This document shows positions 37,158 through 45,623 of a stretch of DNA of 64,000 bases, one piece after another. This stretch comes from Mucilaginibacter_A sp050955045 (GTDB lineage: Bacteria > Bacteroidota > Bacteroidia > Sphingobacteriales > Sphingobacteriaceae). Below the pieces are notes generated by a model. The model ran no database searches and was not told the origin of the DNA. It saw nothing but the letters and a program-made list of their open reading frames with translations. Position 1 is the first letter of the stretch; every line of letters begins with the position of its first letter. The position numbers and the translations under genes were made by a program. The DNA is taken from NCBI GenBank assembly GCA_050955045.1, contig JBPBQV010000030.1, positions 301,001 to 365,000 of the forward strand. Reading direction: 5' to 3'.

Positions 37158-38336
37158 ATGACAACAGACTTTGATGCTCGTTTAACTGCTGTAAAAAGTA
37201 ATTACGAGCAATTAATAGATCAAAAAAACAAAGAAGCCGAAGCAGGAAACGGAATTTTTAGCCGTTACCAAAATGCAATTTTAACAGCTGCTCATGTTCC
37301 GTATTTCTGGAAGTACGATTTAAATTCGGAAACCAATCCTTTTTTAATGGAAAGAATTGGGATCAATGCTGCTTTTAATGCTGGTGCGATTAAATTCGAA
37401 GGCAAATATTTTTTAGCCGTTCGGGTAGAAGGTGCAGACCGAAAATCATTTTTTGCGATTGCGGAAAGTCCAACGGGCGTAGATCAGTTTCGTTTTTGGA
37501 ATTATCCGGTAGAGTTACCGCAAGGAGAAAATCCGGTTGATACCAATGTTTACGATATGCGTTTGGTACAACATGAAGATGGCTGGATTTACGGTTTGTT
37601 TTGTACAGAACGCCGCGATCCTTCAGCTTCCGCAGGAGATCAATCTTCTGCTGTTGCACAATGCGGAATTGTTCGTACACATGATTTAAAAACATGGGAA
37701 CGTTTGCCAGATTTGAAAACACCTTCTCCGCAACAACGTAACGTAGTTTTACATCCTAAATTTGTGGAGGGAAAATACGCTTTTTACACCCGTCCGCAGG
37801 ATAGTTTTATCGAAGCTGGAAGCGGCGGCGGAATTGGGTATGGTATTTCTGATTCAATGAATCCGGCAGTAGTCGACAAAGAAACTGTAATGGATAAAAA
37901 AGTTTATCATACAGTTTACGAAGCTAAAAACGGATTAGGTCCAGCTCCGATTAAGACAGAAAAAGGCTGGTTGCATCTGGCCCACGGTGTGCGCAACACA
38001 GCTGCTGGTTTGCGTTATGTTTTGTATATGTTTATGACGGATTTGAACGATTTGACTAAAGTAACACACAAACCAAACGGCTATTTTATTGCGCCGGAAG
38101 GTCAAGAACGTATTGGTGATGTATCCAACGTAGTTTTTAGCAATGGATGGATTGCTGATGAAGACGGCAAGGTTTTTATCTATTACGCTTCTTCCGATAC
38201 TCGTATGCACGTTGCAACAAGCACAATTGCTCAGTTAGTTGATTATGTAATTAATACGCCGGAAGATGAATTTACTTCTGCTGCAACTGTAAAATCAATC
38301 TACAAACAAGTTCAGCAAAATCAACAGTTTTTATAG
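37158..38336 (+). CDS. GH130 4-O-beta-D-mannosyl-D-glucose phosphorylase
   Basis: This 392-aa protein lacks a signal peptide and is cytoplasmic. It matches GH130 subfamily 1: GIFSRYQNAILTAAHVPYFW near 32, VRVEGADRKSFFAIAES near 89, DTNVYDMRLV with the likely catalytic Asp at 133, CTERRDPSA near 150 and NVVLHPKFVEGKYAFYTRP near 200. It phosphorolyses mannosyl-beta-1,4-glucose to mannose 1-phosphate and glucose. Its substrate is made from mannobiose by the epimerase at 43225, and together they form the known mannobiose pathway of Bacteroides. It ends the operon of symporter and degradative genes. Confidence 0.93.
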   Translation: MTTDFDARLTAVKSNYEQLIDQKNKEAEAGNGIFSRYQNAILTAAHVPYFWKYDLNSETNPFLMERIGINAAFNAGAIKFEGKYFLAVRVEGADRKSFFAIAESPTGVDQFRFWNYPVELPQGENPVDTNVYDMRLVQHEDGWIYGLFCTERRDPSASAGDQSSAVAQCGIVRTHDLKTWERLPDLKTPSPQQRNVVLHPKFVEGKYAFYTRPQDSFIEAGSGGGIGYGISDSMNPAVVDKETVMDKKVYHTVYEAKNGLGPAPIKTEKGWLHLAHGVRNTAAGLRYVLYMFMTDLNDLTKVTHKPNGYFIAPEGQERIGDVSNVVFSNGWIADEDGKVFIYYASSDTRMHVATSTIAQLVDYVINTPEDEFTSAATVKSIYKQVQQNQQFL

Positions 38337-38411
38337 GATAAAAGAAGCATTTTATCCAAAAATATCTTCTCAAAAACAAGGTTTTTTGCTGTATACTTCT
38401 TTTATCGGCAT
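38336..38411. terminator. Hairpins built from the dispersed element after the GH130 gene
   Basis: GGATAAAA (38336-38343) pairs with TTTTATCC (38350-38357) around GAAGCA, a perfect 8-bp stem overlapping the GH130 stop codon. AAAAGAAGCAT within it can instead pair with ATACTTCTTTT about 45 bases downstream (one mismatch). This is another paired occurrence of the dispersed element. Confidence 0.5.
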
Positions 38412-38438
38412 AAATTCGCTAACCGAAATTTTAAAAAT

Positions 38439-38482
38439 AAAAACCGTCTTGGATGATAAATTCACGACGGTTTTTGTTTTAA
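38439..38482 (+). terminator. Intrinsic terminator before the TonB receptor gene
   Basis: AAAAACCGTC (38439-38448) and GACGGTTTTT (38466-38475) form a perfect 10-bp stem with a 17-base loop, followed by more T residues. It would end transcripts from the mannan operon and isolate the receptor gene. Confidence 0.8.
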
Positions 38483-38510
38483 CTTTAATCTAAAATACCA
38501 ATTTCTGTAA

Positions 38511-38518
38511 TACTTTTG
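38511..38518 (+). promoter_or_regulatory. Candidate -7 box of the TonB receptor gene
   Basis: TACTTTTG fits TAnnTTTG and ends 6 bases before the ATG at 38525, so the transcript would be leaderless or nearly so. No -33 box is visible. Confidence 0.35.
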
Positions 38519-38524
38519 GCGGAG

Positions 38525-40900
38525 ATGAATAAAGGCTACTTCACCAAAAAATATTTTGTTCTTGTAATGATGTTGATGGTAAGCTTTGCAGTTCAAAGCC
38601 AACATTTACAAATATTAACCGGAAAGGTAACAAACAGTCAAACCACTCCAATCAATCAAGCCAGAATCTCCATTTTAAATACAAATTTAAGTAGCTTAAC
38701 CAATGCTTCTGGTCAGTTCAGAATAGCAGGGAAATTTTTCGGAAAATATGTTTTGCAGATCAGTGCAGTCGGTTATGCTGCTGTAACACAAAATGTTGAT
38801 TTTTCAAATCCTGTTTCTGTGAATATTATTTTGGTTGAAGAAAACAGGCAGCTAAACGAAGTAGTAGTTACCGCGCAAAAAAGACAAGAAGATCTGCAGA
38901 AAATACCTCTCAGCATCAGCACTTTTTCTGCCAAAGAAGTAGAAGATTTCCGGCTGCAAAACACGAAAGACCTAACCGGATTGGTGCCTAATCTTTACTC
39001 AGCTAATCCCGGCGATAACCGTAATGTAACTTCGCTCAGAGGTATTTCAACCACTTCTTATGATCCGGCTGTAAATACTTATATTGATGGCGTATCACAA
39101 TTCAGTTTAGATACATATATCGCACAATTATTTGATATTGAACAGATTGAAGTTTTAAGAGGGCCGCAAGGTACACTGTACGGGCGTAATGCAATGGGCG
39201 GCGTAATCAATATTATCACCAAGCAACCAACTAACCGAACGCAGGGTTTTGCAAAAGTAGAAATAGGCAATTATGGCAAGCAGCGTTATACTTTTGGCTT
39301 GCGGGCACCACTGATAAAAGATAAGCTGTTTTTCGGTGTTTCCGGTTTGTATTCACATTTGGATGGCTTTTACACTAATCTGTACAACAACACCAAATTC
39401 GATCGGCAAAACACGTTGCTGGGCAATTATTTCCTGAAATATCTTGCTGGCACCAATTGGGCTTTTACGTTGAATGTGAAGCATAATGAAAACCGGAATA
39501 ATGGTGCATTTCCGTTGGTTAGCAGTCCGGAAATAGCTTTGAATAATCCGTACCGAGTTGACCAAGACGCAGTTGCCCGAATGATTGATAATCTTTTTAA
39601 CACTTCTTTATCGGTTAATTATTCGGGAAGATATTTCAATTTCAGTTCTCAAACCGCTTATCAATTCAATCACCGTTATTATGTGCAGCCAATTGATGGC
39701 GATTTTTCTGCTGCCGATGCGGTTTCTATCGTTAATAATTATGGCAGCCGCTGGAACAAAGTGCAGGTTTTAACGCAGGAATTGCGCTTTACTTCTCCAG
39801 CAAAAATAAACTCTCTTTTTAAATGGACAAGCGGTATTTATGGTTTTTACCAGGATAATCCAGTTAAGCAAGGCACATATTTTGGTACTGATGCCGCTTT
39901 GGTTGGCTCGCCGATCAGTAATTTTACCAGCATCAACACCAACAAAGGCAGCAACTACGGAATCGCTTTTTACGGACAGGGAACGTACGCTTTAACTAAT
40001 AAACTTGACCTCACTTTGGGTTTGCGTTACGATTACGAGCATCAAAAACAGCACATCAAAGGAGAATTTCAGGCAGATGGCGAAAGTGCGGTGGTTACGC
40101 AAGCAGATACTTCCGCCACAACTGCTTTTCATGCTTTTTCGCCAAAAGCTGGTTTGACATTGCATCTGTCAGAAAATCAGTTACTTTATGGAACTTACAG
40201 CCGAGGCTTTAGAACGGGTGGAATCAGTCAGCTTTCTTCCGATCCATCTCAACCACCATTGTATGCTTACCGGCCGGAATACAGCAATAACTTTGAAATC
40301 GGCTCAAAAAACACTTTTCTAAACAATCGCTTGCGGATAAATCTAACTGCTTTTTACACTTTGGTAAACAATGCGCAAGTGCCAACTTTGATTTTGCCGG
40401 ATGCCCTCACCATTACCCGAAATGTTGGGAAATTGCATAGTAAAGGTTTGGAGTTTGAACTGGCAGCAACGCCCGTTACAGGATTGGAAATCAGCAATAA
40501 CACCGGTTTTACACAGGCCAAATACACGGATTTGGTTCTGAATAATAATGGCGAAACAATCAGCGGAAATAACAACCAGCCAATTTTTTCACCAAAAGTA
40601 ACTGCTGTTATGGCAATTCAATACAGCAAATCAATCAGCCAAAATAAACAGACGCAGTTTTTTGTGCAGGGCGAGTGGCATTATATTGGTGATCAGTTTT
40701 TTGATCTGGCCAATACAATTGAGCAAAAACCGTATCATTTATTTAACGGAACGATAGGCGTTTCTATCAAAAAAACGCGTATTAGTTTGTGGGAAAGAAA
40801 CTTCAGCGGAAAAAAATATATCGATTATGCCTATAGTTTTGGCGCAGCGCATTTAGGCGAACCACGAACTTTTGGTGTTTCTTTAAATCAGAAATTTTGA
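38525..40900 (+). CDS. TonB-dependent receptor without a SusD partner
   Basis: This 791-aa outer membrane receptor has a signal peptide (MNKGYFTKKYFVLVMMLMVS...QS), a carboxypeptidase-regulatory-like N-terminal domain (LTGKVTNSQTTPINQARISI), the plug NEVVVTAQKRQEDLQKIPLS near 115, IEVLRGPQGTLYGRNAMGGV near 215 and a barrel ending LNQKF. The QKRQEDLQKIP and RGPQGTLYGRNAMGG forms are those of siderophore/oligosaccharide receptors of the FecA/CirA class, not SusC. It is flanked by terminators on both sides and has its own -7 box, so it is a separate unit. The cargo is unknown; a mannan-derived ligand is possible from the location only. Confidence 0.88.
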   Translation: MNKGYFTKKYFVLVMMLMVSFAVQSQHLQILTGKVTNSQTTPINQARISILNTNLSSLTNASGQFRIAGKFFGKYVLQISAVGYAAVTQNVDFSNPVSVNIILVEENRQLNEVVVTAQKRQEDLQKIPLSISTFSAKEVEDFRLQNTKDLTGLVPNLYSANPGDNRNVTSLRGISTTSYDPAVNTYIDGVSQFSLDTYIAQLFDIEQIEVLRGPQGTLYGRNAMGGVINIITKQPTNRTQGFAKVEIGNYGKQRYTFGLRAPLIKDKLFFGVSGLYSHLDGFYTNLYNNTKFDRQNTLLGNYFLKYLAGTNWAFTLNVKHNENRNNGAFPLVSSPEIALNNPYRVDQDAVARMIDNLFNTSLSVNYSGRYFNFSSQTAYQFNHRYYVQPIDGDFSAADAVSIVNNYGSRWNKVQVLTQELRFTSPAKINSLFKWTSGIYGFYQDNPVKQGTYFGTDAALVGSPISNFTSINTNKGSNYGIAFYGQGTYALTNKLDLTLGLRYDYEHQKQHIKGEFQADGESAVVTQADTSATTAFHAFSPKAGLTLHLSENQLLYGTYSRGFRTGGISQLSSDPSQPPLYAYRPEYSNNFEIGSKNTFLNNRLRINLTAFYTLVNNAQVPTLILPDALTITRNVGKLHSKGLEFELAATPVTGLEISNNTGFTQAKYTDLVLNNNGETISGNNNQPIFSPKVTAVMAIQYSKSISQNKQTQFFVQGEWHYIGDQFFDLANTIEQKPYHLFNGTIGVSIKKTRISLWERNFSGKKYIDYAYSFGAAHLGEPRTFGVSLNQKF

Positions 40901-40912
40901 ATTAAAACCAGA

Positions 40913-40956
40913 ATGCTTCTTTTATCACACCTAAATTAAGCTGATAAAAGAAGCAT
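40913..40956. terminator. Perfect inverted pair of the dispersed element between convergent genes
   Basis: ATGCTTCTTTTATCA (40913-40927) and TGATAAAAGAAGCAT (40942-40956) form a perfect 15-bp stem with a 14-base loop. It sits between the stops of the TonB receptor gene and the convergent araC-type gene and probably terminates both. Confidence 0.7.
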
Positions 40957-40986
40957 GGAAAAGTATTTAGGTAGATTAGAAAAACA

Positions 40987-41862
40987 TCAGACAAAAATCC
41001 GGCTGCCCGAATAATTTTCTCTGAATTCTTTTGGCGTACACATTTTTTTACGCTTAAAAATCCGGTTAAAGTGCGAGATGTTATTGAAACCGCATTTGTA
41101 CGCAATTTCTGCAATGGTTTGCGTAGTATCAATTAGCAAGCGTGAAGCATGGCCCAACCTAATCTCGTTCAAACTATCAATAAAGGTAATTCCAGTTCGT
41201 TTTTTGATAAACCTGCTGAAAGAAGCTTCCGGCATACTGGCAATCTTAGCTACTTCGGACAAACTGATTTCCCGGCTAAAATTAGCGTTCATATATTCAA
41301 AAGCCTTTTCTATGCGGCGACTGTTGTAATTAGATTGTTCATTGTTGAAAGTAGCATCCGATAGCGTTTGCATATTTCTCGAAATCGATAAATCGTGCAA
41401 AATAGACAGCAATTCTAACACAGAATCAAAACCACTTTTCTGACTTAAATCTAAAAGGCGTGGTTTTAACCGCTGGATAGTGCTTTTAGAAAACGAAATA
41501 CCGCGCTGCGAACGTTCCAGCATGTTTCTGATAAAGCTTAACTGATTCTTTTTCAATAAATTATCAGAAAACAGATCCTTGTTAAACTGGATAGTTACTT
41601 CTGTAATTTCTTCACTTTCAGCCTGATGAGTAAACCAGGCATGGTATTGATTCGGACCGATTAAAACCAGTTCCAAATCATCAATTAAATCAATATGATC
41701 ACCAACAATGCGCTTGGCACCTTTTGCATTCAGAATCAGGTTCAATTCATATTCTTCATGATAATGTAGAGGAAAATCAAACTTTTTTTTCACCCTGGAA
41801 AACAACGTAAAACAGTCGCTTTGCGTAAGTGGTGTTATTTCTCGTATAACATTAGTGTGCAT
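40987..41862 (-). CDS. AraC-family transcriptional regulator of the mannan genes
   Basis: This 291-aa protein has an N-terminal cupin sensor (FPLHYHEEYELNLILNAKGA near 32) and a C-terminal double helix-turn-helix: ISLSEVAKIASMPEASFSRF near 208 and TIAEIAYKCGFNNISHFNR near 256, followed by KKMCTPKEFRENY, the normal AraC end. It is the only regulator gene in the polysaccharide locus (no hybrid two-component system, no ECF sigma/anti-sigma pair). It is read divergently from the GH26-epimerase operon. The cupin pocket likely senses a sugar or phosphosugar; mannose-containing ligands are the natural guess. Confidence 0.88.
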   Translation of the reverse strand: MHTNVIREITPLTQSDCFTLFSRVKKKFDFPLHYHEEYELNLILNAKGAKRIVGDHIDLIDDLELVLIGPNQYHAWFTHQAESEEITEVTIQFNKDLFSDNLLKKNQLSFIRNMLERSQRGISFSKSTIQRLKPRLLDLSQKSGFDSVLELLSILHDLSISRNMQTLSDATFNNEQSNYNSRRIEKAFEYMNANFSREISLSEVAKIASMPEASFSRFIKKRTGITFIDSLNEIRLGHASRLLIDTTQTIAEIAYKCGFNNISHFNRIFKRKKMCTPKEFRENYSGSRIFV

Positions 41863-41909
41863 AAAATTTGTAACGTATAGTTATAGTAAAACCTGTTTTT
41901 GACAAAAGG

Positions 41910-41926
41910 TTTAACGCGATGTTAAA
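41910..41926. promoter_or_regulatory. Short palindrome in the araC/GH26 intergenic region
   Basis: TTTAAC-GCGAT-GTTAAA is a perfect 6-bp inverted repeat with a 5-base spacer. Its right half continues as ATGTTAAAATAG, shared with the susC upstream repeats. It is a candidate operator for the divergent AraC regulator. Confidence 0.3.
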
Positions 41927-42034
41927 ATAGTATCAATAACATACGTAATAAATTTGATTAATGTTGTAGCAAATTGATATTTTTTGGGCTAAAAAACGTT
42001 AAAAAAGCATTATCAATATTACTGATAGGTGTGA

Positions 42035-42042
42035 TAATTTTG
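42035..42042 (+). promoter_or_regulatory. Candidate -7 box of the GH26-epimerase operon
   Basis: TAATTTTG matches TAnnTTTG with the GH26 ATG about 52 bases downstream. A second match, TAAATTTG, lies at 41949-41956. Neither has a clear -33 box, in keeping with activator-dependent transcription. Confidence 0.4.
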
Positions 42043-42093
42043 AATACTAAATCAGCCTATAAATTTTAACCATTTACATCTTAAACAGAACAC

Positions 42094-43218
42094 ATGAAGA
42101 AATTATGGAAAGTGATAACGGTAAGCTTATTGTTTTTAGAATTGCTGGATGCAGCAGGCAGTATATCTGCACAAAATATTTTGCCTGCTGATAAGGCTGC
42201 AACTAAAGAAACGCAAACCTTATTTAAAAACATGCAAAAGCTGGCTCAAACAAAAGTGATTTTTGGGCATCAGGATGATTTAGCCTATGGTTTGGGCTGG
42301 GCATACCAAAAAGGACGGTCTGATATTAAAAGTGTTACCGGTGCTTACCCCGGGCTTTATGGCTGGGAGTTGGGCCATTTAGAATTAGACAGCGCGAAAA
42401 ACTTGGATGGCGTACCTTTTAAAAATATAATTTCCTATGTAAAAGAAGTATATGCCCGTGGTGGAATCAATGAATTTAGCTGGCATTTTGATGATCCGGT
42501 TACGGGCGCAACTGCATGGAGTACACCAACTAATACGGTAAAACAAATTATTCCGGGCGGCGAACACCACAATGCTTACGTAAAATACCTGGATAAATTT
42601 GCCGTGTTTGCTAATCAGCTGAAAGGGCCGAAAGGGGAGATGATTCCGGTAATTTTTCGTCCGTTGCATGAACATACCGGCGGCTGGTTCTGGTGGGGAA
42701 ACAAAGAATGTACACCCGAAGAATACACTGCTTTATGGCGTTTTACAGTTGATTATCTGCGTAAAAACAAAAATCTGCACAACCTGATTATCGGTTATTC
42801 TGCTGCTGATTACGCAACCGAAAACGATTACCTGGAACGTTATCCGGGCGATGATTACGTAGATATTGTTGGTTTTGATGCGTACATGGCTAAAGATGCA
42901 GATTACTTTAAAAAAGACTTGAATAACCGCTACCAGATTTTAGAAAAAGTTGCGGTAGAACACCATAAACTGCCGGCATTAACAGAAACTGGTTATCAGC
43001 AAATTCCGGATTCAACCTGGTGGACACAAGTGTTGCTTCCTGCACTTAAACAATATAAAACGGCTTACGTATTAACCTGGAGAAACTGGAAAGAAGATCA
43101 TTATTTTGCACCTTTTCCCGGACAGGCAAGTGAAGCCGACTTTAAAAAGTTTTATGCTGATCCGAAAATGATCTTTCAAAACAAACTGAAACCTTCTATA
43201 TACACGAAAAATTTGTAA
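42094..43218 (+). CDS. GH26 beta-mannanase of the mannobiose pathway, secreted
   Basis: This 374-aa protein has a signal-like N-terminus (MKKLWKVITVSLLFLELLDA...SAQ) and the GH26 motifs VIFGHQDDLAYG near 52, EFSWHFDDPVTG near 128, VIFRPLHEHTGGWFWWG near 186 with the acid/base Glu, and LPALTETGYQ near 295 with the nucleophile Glu. The RPLHEHTGGWFWWG form resembles the mannobiose-releasing GH26 enzymes of gut Bacteroides. It is followed 6 bases later by the epimerase that uses mannobiose, so the pair probably works in sequence. It differs clearly from the GH26 protein at 19858. Confidence 0.93.
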   Translation: MKKLWKVITVSLLFLELLDAAGSISAQNILPADKAATKETQTLFKNMQKLAQTKVIFGHQDDLAYGLGWAYQKGRSDIKSVTGAYPGLYGWELGHLELDSAKNLDGVPFKNIISYVKEVYARGGINEFSWHFDDPVTGATAWSTPTNTVKQIIPGGEHHNAYVKYLDKFAVFANQLKGPKGEMIPVIFRPLHEHTGGWFWWGNKECTPEEYTALWRFTVDYLRKNKNLHNLIIGYSAADYATENDYLERYPGDDYVDIVGFDAYMAKDADYFKKDLNNRYQILEKVAVEHHKLPALTETGYQQIPDSTWWTQVLLPALKQYKTAYVLTWRNWKEDHYFAPFPGQASEADFKKFYADPKMIFQNKLKPSIYTKNL

Positions 43219-43224
43219 TAACAG

Positions 43225-44406
43225 ATGCACGATCTAGCTGCTTTTCAAAAAGAACTTGATAATATTTTAAATTACTGGATTACCTATACACCTGATAACC
43301 GGAATGGTGGTTTTTACGGTAAAATTGACCATGATAATAATATTGATGCACAGGCACCAAAAGGCTCTGTATTAAACGCACGTATTTTGTGGAGTTTCTC
43401 TGCAGCTTATAACCAAAATCAGGATAAAACCTATCTGGAAATGGCTAAAAGAAGCTATGATTATATTCGTAATTACTTTGTAGATGATATTTACGGCGGC
43501 GTTTACTGGACAGTGGATTATCAGGGAAATCCATTGGATACCAAAAAGCAGATATACGCTTTGTCGTTTACTGTTTACGGACTTTCCGAATATTACCGTG
43601 CCTGCAGTGATTTAAGTGCTTTGGAATTAGCTAAACAGTTATTTAATGAAATTGAAAAGTACAGCTTTGATCAGGAAAAAGGCGGTTATTTAGAAGCCTT
43701 CACCCAGAATTGGACAGAGCTGCCCGATTTGCGTTTAAGCGAAAAAGATGCAAATGAGAAAAAAACCATGAACACGCATTTGCATGTGCTTGAAGCTTAT
43801 ACCAATTTGTACCGCGTTTGGAAAGATGAATTTTTGGAGAAGCAGATCCGTGGTTTGATCAGTAATTTTTTAGACTATATCATCGACCCAAAAACAAACC
43901 GTTTGATTTTGTTTCTGGATGAGAACTGGCAGCCAAAATCTGATATTATTTCTTACGGACATGATATTGAAGGTTCCTGGTTATTGCTGGAAGCTGCAGA
44001 AGTGCTGGAAGATGAAGCCTTAATTTTGCAGGTAAAAGAAGTATCTGTAGCGATGGCACGCGCAGCAGCCGATGGTTTGGATGAAGATGGTTCCATGTAT
44101 TACGAATACGAACCAGAACATAACCATTTGATCAAAGAACGACATTGGTGGGTACAGGCCGAAGCAATAGTGGGCTTTTTAAATGCCTGGCAGCTTACCG
44201 GCGAAAAACAGTTTCTTGACCGGTTTGAAAAAGTTTGGAACTTTACCCAGTTTCACATTATTGCAGAAAAAGGCGAATGGGTTTGGGGATTAAATGATGA
44301 CTATACTTTGATGCCGGGAGAAGATAAAGTGGGGGTTTGGAAATGTCCGTACCACAATTCGCGCTCACTGATAGAAGTTCTTCATCGCCTGAAAAAAGCT
44401 TCCTGA
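43225..44406 (+). CDS. Cellobiose 2-epimerase (mannobiose 2-epimerase)
   Basis: This 393-aa cytoplasmic protein belongs to the N-acylglucosamine 2-epimerase superfamily with an (alpha/alpha)6 barrel. Diagnostic blocks are RNGGFYGKIDHDN near 25, SVLNARILWSFSAAY near 51, MNTHLHVLEAYTNLYRVW near 182, SYGHDIEGSWLLLEAAEVL near 247 (a catalytic His), RHWWVQAEAIVGFLNAW near 308 and WKCPYHNSRSLIEVL near 375 (the second catalytic His). It converts the reducing-end mannose of mannobiose to glucose, supplying the GH130 phosphorylase. No signal peptide is present, in agreement with that role. Confidence 0.93.
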   Translation: MHDLAAFQKELDNILNYWITYTPDNRNGGFYGKIDHDNNIDAQAPKGSVLNARILWSFSAAYNQNQDKTYLEMAKRSYDYIRNYFVDDIYGGVYWTVDYQGNPLDTKKQIYALSFTVYGLSEYYRACSDLSALELAKQLFNEIEKYSFDQEKGGYLEAFTQNWTELPDLRLSEKDANEKKTMNTHLHVLEAYTNLYRVWKDEFLEKQIRGLISNFLDYIIDPKTNRLILFLDENWQPKSDIISYGHDIEGSWLLLEAAEVLEDEALILQVKEVSVAMARAAADGLDEDGSMYYEYEPEHNHLIKERHWWVQAEAIVGFLNAWQLTGEKQFLDRFEKVWNFTQFHIIAEKGEWVWGLNDDYTLMPGEDKVGVWKCPYHNSRSLIEVLHRLKKAS

Positions 44407-44449
44407 AAGACTAATAAGTTTAGTAGATTAGCTGTACTTCAATAGAAAT

Positions 44450-45613
44450 ATGGCTGATTTACTAAACCAAAGATTTATTGCCCATTTTGATCTGGATTCG
44501 TTTTTTGTAAGCGTAGAACGGTTAAAAGACAGTTCGCTTATTGGCAAACCAGTAATCGTTGGTGGTTCTGGTGATCGTGGCGTGGTTGCCGCTTGCAGTT
44601 ACGAAACCCGGGTTTTTGGTGTGCACAGTGCCATGCCCATCAGGCAAGCCCGAAGACTTTGTCCGCAAGCCATATGTGTTCGTGCTGATTTTGAAAGTTA
44701 CAGTCATTATTCGCGTTTGGTAACTTCTATTATTCATGAGCGCGTTCCTGTTCTGGAAAAAGCAAGTATCGATGAATTCTATATGGATTTAACTGGAATG
44801 GACCGTTTTTTCGGATGCAGCCAGTTTACCAGAGAATTGAAACAAACCGTTGTTAAAGAAACCGGTTTACCAATTTCTTATGCGCTGGCTTCTAACAAAC
44901 TCATTTCTAAAATTGCAACCAACGAAGTAAAGCCGGATGGACAAATTGAAGTAAAACAAGGCGATGAAAAGCTGTTTTTATCAACCTTAAAAATTGATAG
45001 AATGCCAGGCATTGGCGAAAAAACTGCCGTGCTGCTTCGCCAAGCTGGTATTTTTACGTTAAAAGAATTAAGTGAAGCCAGTCCAGCTTTAATGGAATTA
45101 CGATTTGGAAAAAGTGGTTTTGATTTAATCCGAAGAGCAAACGGAATTGACGATTCGCCGGTTGTGCCGTATTCCGAAAGAAAAAGCATCAGCACCGAAA
45201 ATACGTTTGAAAGTGATACGTTAAATGTTGATTTTTTACAAAGCGAGTTAGTCAGGATGACTGAGAAAACTGCTTTTTTACTTCGGCAGAAAAATAAATT
45301 AAGCGGTTGTATTACCATAAAGCTGCGTTATGCTGATTTCTCTACCGAAACCAAACAAACTGTAATTAGCTACACAGCTGCAGATCATGTAATTTTAGCA
45401 GCCGTAAAAGAGCTTTTTCGGAAAATCTACAATCCGAATTTACAGGTTCGTTTAATTGGTGTAAAACTGAGTCATTTAATCCAAGGCGAATACCAAATGG
45501 ACTTATTTGCCGAAAAAACAGAAAACGTAAAGTTGTATAAAGCACTGGACGAAATTCGCAACCGTTTTGGCGAAAAGTCTGTACTGCGTGCCAGTGGTTT
45601 GCACAAGCTGTAA
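44450..45613 (+). CDS. dinB: DNA polymerase IV (Y family)
   Basis: This 387-aa translesion polymerase has AHFDLDSFFVSVERL near 10 (metal-binding Asp), YETRVFGVHSAMP near 52, KASIDEFYMDLTGM near 103 (catalytic Asp-Glu), ISYALASNKLISKIATNEVK near 143, MPGIGEKTAVLLRQAGI near 185 (helix-hairpin-helix) and a little-finger domain at the end. There is no obvious beta-clamp motif beyond QMDLFA near 352, which does fit a clamp-binding peptide (QxxLF). It stands alone at the right edge of the mannan locus, 44 bases after the epimerase gene, and converges on the next gene with only 10 bases between stops. Confidence 0.95.
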   Translation: MADLLNQRFIAHFDLDSFFVSVERLKDSSLIGKPVIVGGSGDRGVVAACSYETRVFGVHSAMPIRQARRLCPQAICVRADFESYSHYSRLVTSIIHERVPVLEKASIDEFYMDLTGMDRFFGCSQFTRELKQTVVKETGLPISYALASNKLISKIATNEVKPDGQIEVKQGDEKLFLSTLKIDRMPGIGEKTAVLLRQAGIFTLKELSEASPALMELRFGKSGFDLIRRANGIDDSPVVPYSERKSISTENTFESDTLNVDFLQSELVRMTEKTAFLLRQKNKLSGCITIKLRYADFSTETKQTVISYTAADHVILAAVKELFRKIYNPNLQVRLIGVKLSHLIQGEYQMDLFAEKTENVKLYKALDEIRNRFGEKSVLRASGLHKL

Positions 45614-45623
45614 TCGTGCTTTT

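Noticed and set aside
17872..44406. Transposon or prophage origin of the polysaccharide locus.
   Set aside because: No transposase, integrase, terminal repeats or tRNA junction are visible at either edge; only codon use of the susC-susD block is unusual.
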